A DNA stretch of 64,000 nt, from assembly GCF_037126465.1 (NCBI RefSeq), contig NC_088207.1, forward strand, positions 397,000-460,999. Reading direction: 5' to 3'. The stretch is from Ornithodoros turicata (lineage: Eukaryota > Arthropoda > Arachnida > Ixodida > Argasidae). The position numbers and the translations under genes were made by a program. Of this stretch, positions 55,388-64,000 are shown piece by piece (position 1 is the first letter of the stretch; every line of letters begins with the position of its first letter). Under the pieces are notes generated by a model. That model had not been told where the DNA came from and ran no database searches. It saw only the letters and a list, made by a program, of their open reading frames with translations.

Positions 55388-56327
55388 TTAGTAGTGAACA
55401 ACGTATCTTCCATGCGTTTCTTCGAATAGCACAGACGTAGTTAGCCAGCATCTTCCGAACCCCATAGCACCAAGGACTGCTCTCTCCCTCTGTAAAACTC
55501 TGCGAACACCCGCTCGAACGAGGCTTAGAACGTGTGACGGCCACCGAGGCGACCGCCGTGTACTGCTATGCAGCGCGCAATCCACACTTGGTAGTTTATC
55601 TCTACGGCTAAGAGAATGAACTGCCGTCTATCCCGGATTGGAACGGGGGGTTGAAGGAGCGTTTGAATGGTGCTCCAGCGAATCTGTGGAACCCCATACA
55701 GCTCCTCAACTCTGTGCCACAAAACGTCGGGAACCAGACACTCATGAAAAGCGTGCTGCGCAGTTTCATGGCTAGAACAGAAAGGACATCGAGGCGAGGT
55801 GAGACCATGACCATTGAAACGATCCCTGAGCGGCAGGACATGGTGCGCAAGTCTCCACTGCAAACTTGCACGACGAGAGTCCAACCATCCTGCAGTAGCG
55901 TAGCGCCACGCGATCTGACGCGGAACAGATAGCTCCGGTGCACCTGTGGGTGCCCGAAGTAAGCCCAGCAGGGACACATAGAACCGCCTCACTGACCATT
56001 TAGAAAGATCAGCATCCACGTGGCTCTCGCGGAGGCGATGGACTGATGACACGTACTCTTTTAAGTGGGGAGCTGTAAACTCTGAGCGCGGCCTATTCTG
56101 CTGAAAGGAACAAAAGAAACGAATCTCAAGAAGTAGTGCGAAAGGTCGTATGCAGGATCGTTAGGCTCACTCAGGGCATCAAAAATGGCCTTTATACCTA
56201 AAGCAAGGCACTTCACTTTTACATGTGGCACTCGTAAGCCACCAACCTCACGCGACTGGTACAGACGCGCGCGTGACACCCACCCCAACAACACACTGTC
56301 ATCCCAGGGATATCCTAAGACCATCAT
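55388..56327 (-). pseudogene. Tx1-like LINE ORF2 C-terminal copy
   Basis: The minus strand carries the last ~310 codons of the LINE ORF2: LLGWVSRARLYQSREVGGLR, WRYATAGWLDSRRASLQWRL, the zinc motif CPFCSSHETAQHAFHEC (C-x2-C-x7-H-x4-C), IRWSTIQTLL, RDRRQFILLAVEINYQVWIA and the final RRVLQRERAVLGAMGFG. A frameshift lies near 56055 and another near 55535; the stop is at 55388. EN and RT are missing, so it is 5'-truncated. Its 5' end adjoins a GGATCCTCAG-type word stretch. Confidence 0.85.
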
Positions 56328-56465
56328 GCATGGACGGGGGTGGCATCCCCAGGAGGGTGGATCTGATCCTCAAATCATCCTCAACATGCCATTTTGGCAC
56401 TATATAGCATCCCAATGGTATCCTCAGATCATCCACAGATCCTATGTGAGGACAACTTGAGAACA
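56286..56465. repeat. GGAT(C)/ATCC word array
   Basis: CCCAGGGATATCCTAAGACC, GGTGGATCTGATCCTC, AATCATCCTCA and GGTATCCTCAGATCATCC in both orientations, at the truncated 5' edge of the LINE. Confidence 0.45.
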
Positions 56466-56920
56466 GTGCTAGAGCATTTCTAGGATGAACCATTTTTTAT
56501 ATTCACATCCCTTTTTCAGTATGCACACTTATAAATAGCCAGAACTCGTCAGAGAACACATATCAATGTTTTTTATTGCACAGACAACAGTTGCTGTTCG
56601 TTTCCAGTACATTCCATAACGGACAGTAAGCACAGCGGTTTAAAAAGAAAGCAGAGAGAAATATAAAAGACACAGAAAAAAGTCCGAGGAACCCACTCGG
56701 AAAGGTACTAGAATTCAGTGTATTGGCATCAAATGGAAGGCCGGCCACAGGGGCAGGCTTCCTGTAGCATCTCAAACAGACTCGAACAACAGTCTGAATA
56801 CCAACTCTTGCCCAGCGACTAAGGCTTTTCAGAGATTTCTATACGTGTCCGTTTCGCCATGCAACAGTCCATGACACTGGAAAGCTGCAAGTGGGAGAAC
56901 AACACGAGGATGTGGACACC
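56466..56920. other. No gene recognised
   Basis: AT-rich at first; lies between two LINE copies in the same orientation. Confidence 0.35.
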
Positions 56921-57731
56921 TCATAGGTTAACATGGAACTTGCCATTGTCCACCCTGAAGAGGATGTCAGAGGTCATCCAGCGACGGTGAAACTCAACTG
57001 CTCCAAGCACCGCACGCTCCCTGCAAAGAACTTTGCGAGTACCGGCGTTAACTAGCCGGATCACCTCCTGCACACTGCGGCTCTGCTGCGCGTGCACTCG
57101 TCGACAGCGTGAAATCCACACTTTGTAGTTGATTTCCACCACCAAGAGCACAAAATGCCGCCTATCCCGCTGCGAGACAGGGAGGGGGTACAGACCACGA
57201 ACTGTGCTCCACTCAACATCCGTCAGGCTATAGAGGCCTGCTACACGATGCCACACCCGGCAACAAACATAAACTGAAAGCATGCTCTGCTGACTCCCTG
57301 TACTCGCAGAAGGGACAGCCGGGTGACGTTACACCAAAACGGGAAAAAACGCTCACGCAGCGGCAAGACGTCATGCGCTAAGCGCCACTGAAGACTGGCC
57401 CGACGGGCGTCCAGCCAGCCAGCAGTGGTCGTACGCCACGCTATGTGGCGCTGAATACGCGTCGAGTTCGGGGGTGGCCGGTTAAGCGCAAGAAGTGCCA
57501 TGTAAAGGCGCCGCACACACATGATGTTATGTCATCATCAGGGAAAGAAGCTCGCAGGCTGCGCATTGCCACAACGTATGCCTTCAGGTGGGGAGCCACG
57601 CACTCTGAGCGCGGGCGAGTGTGTGTCAGCTCAAAAACAAAATGTCGAATGTCGGGTCCTAACAGAAAAGTTAGTAGACCGTGAGCAGGATGCCGCTGCC
57701 GCCGCCGAATTCTCTTCCGAAGCACAAACAC
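56921..57731 (-). pseudogene. Tx1-like LINE ORF2 C-terminal part (continues 58447-61568)
   Basis: The minus strand reads LLTFLLGPDIRHFVFELTHT, ECVAPHLKAYV, AGWLDARRASLQWRLAHDVL, then after a frameshift VEWSTVRGLYPLPVSQRDRR, LLVVEINYKVWISRCRRVH and KVLCRERAVLGAVEFHRRW, with the stop at 56921. The zinc motif near 57310 is damaged by a frameshift. Probably the 3' part of the LINE whose RT lies at 58450-59474, split by the insertion 57732-58446. Confidence 0.8.
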
Positions 57732-58446
57732 ATACTATTTATTGCTTATTACGCGACGCTCCGTGAATTCGATAGCCATGCCTGTCTGCGACACAAAACA
57801 AAGGGTGAGCTGTACATGTTTCCTTCGATTACGCAAAGAAAAAATACTAAAAGCGAGGTACTGATTGAAGTATTAGCTCTGTATCACTGCAAAGTCTATG
57901 TTTCTTACTCCTTTTAGTTTGTGATATTCAGGTAGGACTTTCGAAAGTCAAAAGCAGTGCGACAGAATCGCACGTTCCTGTCCTTTCCACAAGAAATTCT
58001 CCATGTATCATAGACAGTCATCCTTTTCGGAGGCAGATAATTTTACGCTGGAGCACTCTTTATTTCAGAGAAATGTCAATTGGGTCTAAGGATCGCCCCC
58101 CCCCCCCAAAAAAAAAGAAACAAATGTGTTTAGGGAGTCTGAGCAGGTAAACTAAAAGTAATATTTCTCGTCTTGCTATCTAGCCACAGAGACGGGCATA
58201 GGACGTAACTGAATGACACTTCACGGACAGTCCTCCAGTGTCATCCTCAGGACGTTCTGGGGATACACCTCGAAGGACGAGGACACGATGGCACTGTGGA
58301 GACGTCCTGAGTATGTCGTGTGTGTTCTTGGGGCATTCCACACTGTTACCCCATATGAACTGAAACCAATACGGGTCACAGTACGAAAGATCTGACGAGG
58401 CGGAAGCGATATGGTACCATGGTACCAGTACTTGCTTAAGAACCAC
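57732..58446. repeat. Insertion in the LINE with a GTCCTC/AGGACG word array
   Basis: 58205-58345 has GACAGTCCTCCAGTGTCATC, CCTCAGGACGTTC, GGACGAGGACACG and GACGTCCTGAGT words. A C13-A9 homopolymer lies at 58095-58117. The other end is not resolved and there is no gene. Confidence 0.5.
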
Positions 58447-60430
58447 GACGCCGCTAGCCGGCCTTACAAGTAAGTGGAAGAACCAGACCCTTCAGTTCAC
58501 GAAGAAGAGGAATGCTACGCTGGTGAATGCGCATCCACGATGATACTGCGATTCCCCGACTATTGAAATAGTATCCCAGTATGCGTGATTCAGTTTTAAC
58601 AGGTATCCCGAATGGAGACGCACAGGAGGGAACTGAATTGATAAAAAGCGCTGCACTCTTATCCCTGTTTATCCGCGCATTCGGTGGTCTACCGTAGGCA
58701 TCCAGGATGGATAACACTTGACCTATCGCGTCCTCACTGCTAAGGTTAAGGATAAGTCATCTGCATATGCAAACAACGGAAGGGCTATGGAACCCGGCAG
58801 CTGTAGCATGCGAGTACGAAGCGAGGTTGCGAGAGCTTATCCAAGAGCGGGCTAAAGTCCATGGCATACTAAGTAGGAGATAAGGGACAACCCTGTCGCA
58901 CCCCCGATTTGATGGAAAAGGTATCAGACATTCCCCCATTGACTCCAATGCAGGCAAAGGCCTCAGCATAGAGAGCTCTTATCCAAGATACCACCGCACG
59001 ATCAAAACCGACAGTTCCCAACACCCGGTACATGTACTCGTGGATCACTCTGTCAAAAGCTTTGTTCCGGTCAAAAGAAACCAGCATTGCCGACTGGTGG
59101 CGACTGTGAGCCCAATAAATCACGTCTCGCAAAGCCTGAGTGTGAAGCACAAGGAACGGCTCAGGGACGGCGCAGGCCTGTGAAGCAGGAATGACAGAGC
59201 ACAGGACTGGAGAAACTCGATTTAGAATTGTGGTAGAAATGATCTTGTAATCTGTATTTAGAAGAGATACCGGTCGGTAGGCATTAGGGTCACGACTCCG
59301 CGTGGGATCTTTGCAAGGCATAAACACTATACTCTGCCTCATGGAAGGACAGAGGAGGCCGGCAGCCAAGCAGCTGTTAAATAACTCGGTCAGGGGGCGT
59401 CGAAGTACCCCCCAGAAACACTTATAGAATTCAGCAGGGAGACCATCGGAGCCGGGAGACCTACCAGCTCGCAAAGCCTTAACAGCTGCCGAAGACTCAT
59501 CCTGAGAAAATCTGGCCTTTGCTCAGAACGAAATCTTTGGGCTCTGGCAAAAAAGTCTGGTGTCCTGCATCAGGAGGTACCACCAGGGGCGGATCCAGTA
59601 TTTTTCTGAGAGGGGGTCAAGCCTTGGCCAGCATGGTAGATACAAGATCTCGGTCAATTAAACACTATGTGAAGACAGAAATTAAGGAGGGGGTCAGGAC
59701 AGCCAGGGCCCCTGGGTACCACCGACTTGTGCAGGGCGGAAAAGTGGTCACGAAAAAGTGACCGCACGGAGTCAGGCTCCGTCAATACTGACCTATCACT
59801 CGCCAGTAGCTCCTCGGCAGTGTTTCGAGGGCGGCGAAAGTAACGGCCAAGAAGAAGACGAGAGCAACATGCTTCTCGTGACCAGCGTTCGACCGACTGC
59901 GAAGCAGCGAACTGGTCCCAGGCATGTAACTTCAAAGAGCTGATCCTCCTGGGTACGTCCTGAATAGCGTCGTCGTTTCCAGAGCCCCTCGAACCCGGGT
60001 GACGCAAGATAGAGAGTACTTGACGGAGACGCTGTATCTTCTCCCGGCTCTCACGAGCACGTCTTGCCCGCCACTGGCGAAAAAGTCTCGCGGCTCCGAG
60101 CTTCGTCTGTTCCCATTCTGGCGAAACAACAGAGACAGCGCACTGACTCTCGAGCCACAGTTTGACGTCATTATGTACCTCCGAGTCACTCAACAGGGAA
60201 GCAGCCAGCCTCCAACAGCCTGATCCAGCCTGATCGATGCGGGGAACCATGGCTAAAAAACGCCCTAACTGTGTGATCCGCTTCCAACGCTCTAATAGCA
60301 CCGGCAGATAAGAGGTGAGTCTTCTGCAGGAGTAGAATATTAACGAGAAAATTATTGGCCCACTGAATAACCCAAAACTGTTTCGGACTCCTGCTAAATC
60401 CACTACAATTTAGCGTCATAACTTTTAGAC
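58447..60430 (-). pseudogene. Tx1-like LINE ORF2: EN start, linker, reverse transcriptase
   Basis: On the minus strand ORF2 begins near 60430 with VMTLNCSGFSRS, an APE-type endonuclease start. The family's QETH motif reads LLLQKTH, so the catalytic Glu is Lys (codon 60323-60321). About two-thirds of EN is then missing. A linker follows (SREACCSRLLLGRYFRRPRN, VRSLFRDHFSALHKS), split by a 131-bp hAT MITE. RT is well seen: GRSPGSDGLPAEFYKCFW, RDPNAYRPVSLLNTDYKIIS, LVSFDRNKAFDRVIHEYMYR, GVRQGCPLSPT and FAYADDLSL. Frameshifts occur at about 59480, 58865 and 58740. It is downstream of ORF1 and continues at 57731. Confidence 0.88.
59584..59714. mobile_element. hAT-type MITE, 131 bp, with 8-bp TSD
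   Basis: Ends CAGGGGCGGATCCAG and GGGCCCCTG; exact 8-bp flanks GGTACCAC at 59576-59583 and 59715-59722. Removal restores the LINE reading across HKSVVP/DAGHQ. Confidence 0.93.
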
Positions 60431-60559
60431 ACATGAGTAATAGTGAAAGTAACATGACTATTGCTTCTTTGCCCACATAGGAGAGGATAGTGAGGAATCT
60501 GAAGCCCTCGGCTTGAGACCCTGGCACGTAACCCCACACATATCTTTCGGACCACTATG

Positions 60560-61568
60560 GCTCGGTACACTCTCCAGCGAAGAATCGCTGGGAGAAAATC
60601 ACACAACTTTTCCCGCAGCATCCTCGCTCGCCTGAAGCACTACAGGTTCCACCTCTATTCCCGAAGCAGACTGCTCCACTACTCTAGATGTAGACTGCTC
60701 TACAACCCCAGAAGCAGACTGCACCTCTACTCCGGATGCAGACTGCTCCTGCACCTTAGTTGCAGACTGCTCCTGCACAGGAAGTCCGAGGGCTTCCTGC
60801 CCCGAACCAGCCCCATTGTCCGTAGCAACAATCTCTGCCGGTGCCTCAGTTTCCTGCAGGACAGTGACATTGTCACGGCACTCTGAACCAGCGAAATCGG
60901 TCTCCAAACCATTAGTAACGGTCGCCACACGATTCGCCCATGTCTCCGCGAGCACGTGATGGATGAATGATCCCCACCACATTTTGGACAAGGCCTAGCA
61001 CATGTGTTATGTGCCACCTCGCCGCATCGAGAGCATACAGGTACCGGGCACGCCTTCTTAAAATGCCCAGCCTGTCCACATTGAAAACAAGCACGTCGCA
61101 TCCCGGGGTCACTTACCCCTGACACGCAAGAAATTGGGCACGGTAGACGTCATCTCCATTATCAGACGGCGATTGCCGGTCTCAATGGAACTCAACTCCG
61201 GGTGCTCATATTTTTCACGTTGGATGTCCTTGATGATGCCATATTGCCCCAGGGCAGAGACAATATGCGCATCATCCATTCCGACGGGCGCTTTAGACAC
61301 GGTCACGACGGTGAGATTGGTTTCAAGTAAAACCAGAGGGACAGTCTCACTTCCGCCGACTTGAATATGAGCTAAATTCTTCACGGCCGAAGCCCGCTCG
61401 CGGGCATAGCCCGCAGATCAAAGGAACACTCATCCTGGTGCTGGTCCTGGGGCTGAAAGGAACGAATACACCCTTTCGGGGCCTGTCCTCACCAGGGCCA
61501 GCAAGAATTCCACACGCGATATCGCGAAAATCTAACGGCCTACTGGCCATCACAAACACGTAACACAC
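60560..61568 (-). pseudogene. Tx1-like LINE ORF1 (RRM-like region plus three zinc knuckles)
   Basis: The minus strand codes for a gag-like nucleic-acid-binding ORF1. From 61545: MASRPLDFRDIACGILAGPG, then an RRM-like part (SETVPLVLLETNLTVVTVSK, IVSALGQYGIIKDIQREKY, STVPNFLRVRGK), then knuckles CFQCGQAGHFKKAC, CSRCGEVAHNTC and CPKCGGDHSSITC (about 61090-60955). The last part (60780-60640) is a tandem 27-bp repeat coding EQSASGVEV-like nonapeptides. Frameshifts near 61385, 61115 and 60960 break it. In the family ORF1 packages the LINE RNA in the cytoplasm before target-primed reverse transcription. Confidence 0.83.
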
Positions 61569-61894
61569 GTGAACTAACCCATGGAAAACACGTCAAAAAA
61601 TGCACACAGAAATATCTGCAAAAATTTCTGTCTGCTCCGCCGGGAGCAAGTCTGTTCTATCGGCAGATTGGGAACAGTTCTGGAGTCATCCAATGGGAGC
61701 TTTGGAGCGGCCTCCGAGCCAAGGTCGCTCCAAGGAGCAACCGAGACTGCTCCGCCAAAATAGGCAGATTCAACCGGAACTGTCTGTGACGTATCACTTG
61801 ACGCTCGCGCTTCCCATTTCCTGACTCTTCTTCTTCGGTAACATGGCCGCTTCGCAATTCGTCTCCGCTGTGACCGGTATTTCGCGTCGTACGA
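61569..61894. repeat. GGAGC/GCTCC word stretch
   Basis: CTGCTCCGCCGGGAGCA, GGGAGCTTTGGAGCGGCCTC, CGCTCCAAGGAGCAACC and CTGCTCCGCC lie in 61640-61765, between the LINE 5' end and the I-like LINE tail. Confidence 0.45.
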
Positions 61895-62425
61895 CCCCCT
61901 CTTCCCATGAAAAATCTTCCTCGAAGCATCCAGACCATGTTCCATAGGCTCCGCACTGGATGTACATTCACCAACTCTCAACTGTTCAAGATCGGCTCTA
62001 GGGGTGACGCCAGCTGTGACCACTGTCAACAACCCGAAACAATTGAACACATCCTGCGAGACTGCCGATTCTGCGCGCGAAGCCCATCTCCCTCGCTCCA
62101 CCTCGTGCACGCTAGCGGACATCCTCTACCCCGCTGGTTCTTCTGCCGAACGTTCCGCCAAAGCAAGAAACCTCATTCTCTTCCTGCTGAAGACAGGCCT
62201 TGCTCATCGACCCATCTAATACTCTACTCTCCCCGATGAACTCGTGCACCTCACCGCATCCCCATCCTTCAACCTCCTCTATCCTCCATCCGTCCGTCCT
62301 TCCTTCCTTTGTGTTTTGTTTTGCTTTGCGTTCTTCTTCTTTCTTTTTTTTTCTGTAGTGACGACACTCACTTCTGTGTGGCCAACAACGGCGAGCCTAT
62401 CCTGCCATCCCCCTCCCCCTCGTAC
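61895..62425 (+). pseudogene. I-like LINE 3' tail (second copy of 23080-23590)
   Basis: Starts inside the codons after RNase H and keeps QTMFHRLRTGCTFTNS and the zinc motif (CDHCQQPETIEHILRDC), ending HRPI and stop near 62217. A 4-bp deletion relative to the first copy shifts the frame near 62070. The 3' UTR is alike up to about 62425. 5'-truncated. Confidence 0.85.
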
Positions 62426-62429
62426 CTTG

Positions 62430-63244
62430 TCGATTTTGCTTCTTGAAGAAAGCGGTGAGTCAGACATTACCAGCTCAAGTTCCGAATCAAGCAGTGAGCG
62501 AGGACGATGACTGAGAAGTCGCTGTCGCGTATAAACGTGCCTTTGATGACATGTTTCGACTGCCAGCCAAGAGCGGCCAAAAGTTTTTGGGTTCATCGAA
62601 AGCGTGGTCCACGAATACAACGACGAAGAGGTACGCGACGATTTTCAGTATCATTTAACGTGCATACTTGCGGACGTTTTTATGTTAAAAGGTATCTCTG
62701 CAACTATAGTTTCGCAGGCATTTCAGACTGTCACGAGAAGTCGCCAACACGCTGACAGCAGGCTTCTCTGCTTCGTCGATGTGCCCTTCGGGCGATCACG
62801 GTGGTGTACCAGCGAAGTCGGCGGAGTCTCATGTCTTGTCATTCATCTGATATGTTAAAGTGGCGAGGCTGTTACTTGATTGTATTGTTTCTTGTTATTG
62901 CTTGAATTAGTTACAGCACCGCGCCCACACAGGTAATTAAATCCAGTTACAATAACAACCACATTCGCAAAATTTGTGTTCTTTCTGAGCAACGATTTGC
63001 GCATATAATGTCATGAGATGGTGCTTGCTCTTCCAACTTGGCCAACTCTCATGTTGTCTTCCTTATTTCTTGCTATTGCGATGTAGTTCAGATAGTTTTT
63101 GAAATTTTGTTACCAGTGTGTACTTATCTGAGAACTGTGCTTCAAGCTAGAATGGAGTAGTAAGCTTGATAAACAGCATGTGTTTATTTATTGTGTTTTG
63201 TGTTGATATTTTGGACTGAACGGACGAACTGACGAACTGGACGA
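62430..63244 (+). other. Region upstream of HARBI1-like gene, possible N-terminal exon
   Basis: At 62560-62700 one frame reads VFGFIESVVHEYNDEEVRDD and FQYHLTC, which recalls the N terminus of HARBI1-like proteins (E..DEEFR..FR). No clear splice site ties it to 63245. The rest is AT-rich. Confidence 0.35.
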
Positions 63245-63255
63245 ACTGAAAATGC

Positions 63256-64000
63256 ATTATGTGTGCTCTCCACTATATTGGTATGCGGCTAACAAGTCTA
63301 GCATGAGGAATGTGGCAAGCAGGTTCGACCTGGCGGAGAGCTCTGTGCATCGTATGTTGCAAAGGGTTGCAGATTTCATCATTGAAATGGGACCAACTGT
63401 CCTCACGTTTCCTGATGACATGGAAAAGCTGTCTAGGGATTTTGAGAAGGCATGTATAGTAACTGTTTCTTTGTACTTTGTAGCATGTTACACAATACGA
63501 AATGGAACGACAATTCATTACATTTACAGGTGTCTGGGGTACCTGGTGTGGTTGGCTGCATAGATGGATCCTACATCAAAATCCAGTGCCCAAAGAAGAA
63601 GGTTGCAGCTACATACTGCAACAGGCATCACTACCTCTCCATCACTCTACAAGCAGTCTGTGACAACAGAAGACGTTCTGTTGACGTACTTGTAGGGAGC
63701 TCAAGCAGAACCCACGACGCACGTGTTTTCCGCCAGTCGTCCTTGACCACTAAGCTTCCAGGCCTGTGTCAGGGTGACAAGTGCCATCTCTTGGGTGACG
63801 CAGCCTATCCTTTGAGACAATATCACCTGACACCCTACAGGGACTACAGGAACCTCTCAAAAGCCCAAAGGGAGTTCAACAAGAAGTTCTCAGCAACCCG
63901 TGTGCTGATAGAGAATGCCTTCAGCAGTTTGAATAAACGCTTCCGTCAACTCATGTACTTGGAGCTGCACACGGTTGATTGGCTCAACAAATTTATTCTT
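63256..64000 (+). CDS. PIF/Harbinger nuclease (HARBI1-like), partial at window end
   Basis: A DDE-type nuclease of the PIF/Harbinger superfamily, which cuts DNA at 3-bp target sites with a Myb-like partner protein (not seen here). Exon 63256-63449 has the helix-turn-helix region (MRNVASRFDLAESSVHRMLQ) and FPDDMEKLSRDFEK. Exon 63530-64000 has VPGVVGCIDGSYIKI (first Asp), SSSRTHDARVF, CHLLGDAAYPL (second Asp) and VLIENAFSSLNKRFRQL (Glu). All three catalytic residues are present and the reading is open to the window end. The intron 63450-63529 appears to be GC-AG. Could be a live transposon copy or a host HARBI1-like gene; the 5' exon and TIRs are not established. Confidence 0.85.

Noticed and set aside
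61574..62122. 182-codon minus-strand frame
   Set aside because: Mostly antisense to the I-like LINE tail; no domain.

Overview
This window is eukaryotic nuclear DNA, most likely from a chelicerate and probably a hard tick. There are no operons. The few real genes have introns or lie among nested transposons. The single intact host-type gene is an intronless divergent ionotropic receptor (IR) of the arthropod chemosensory type. The repeats are what I would expect of tick genomes: Tx1-like and I-like LINEs, a tRNA-like SINE head, hAT, piggyBac-like and PIF/Harbinger DNA transposons, and Ty3 and Ty1 relics. The tick assignment is inference, not proof.

Layout. 1-940 is a decayed Ty3/gypsy pol (minus). 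2032-2808 is a LINE RT tail (minus). 4140-4783 is a Tx1-like LINE 3' end, cut by a ~9-kb foldback (4783-13782) with ~1.9- and ~2.6-kb inverted arms around a repetitive core. 13.8-21.1 kb holds several DNA elements built from arrays of short words. 21.5-23.6 kb has CACTCT-ended palindromic MITEs and an I-like LINE with RNase H. 23.9-30.1 kb is one Tx1-like LINE split by three nested insertions whose exact target sites can be read. 30.3-31.0 kb is a broken IR paralogue (minus). 32.5-32.8 kb is a Ty3 gag scrap. 34603-36390 is the intact IR. 38.9-42.2 kb has LINE scraps and a hAT MITE with a matching empty site at 1.1 kb. 42.9-46.1 kb is a two-exon gene coding a Mutator-like transposase domain joined to a YqaJ exonuclease domain, now damaged. 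48.5-54.4 kb has Ty1/copia scraps, a SINE head and several palindromes. 55.4-61.6 kb has two minus-strand Tx1-like LINE copies, one nearly full length. 61.9-62.4 kb is an I-like LINE tail. 63.2-64.0 kb is a HARBI1-like nuclease running off the end.

The main theme is DNA-transposon architecture. At least a dozen different elements share one plan: short terminal inverted repeats, then 100-400 bp packed with many copies of a family-specific, often self-complementary word (GGATATCC, TAGACGTCTA, GGTAGAA, GGGAGTAA, CCAGGCTGGA, ATATGGGCCCCATAT, GGTGTAA and others), around a word-free core. Several have clean 2-bp target duplications. Two CACTCT-ended elements also have inverted duplications of their flanking DNA exactly at the element edge, which recalls hairpin-processed ends. 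This is the best candidate here for an undescribed system.
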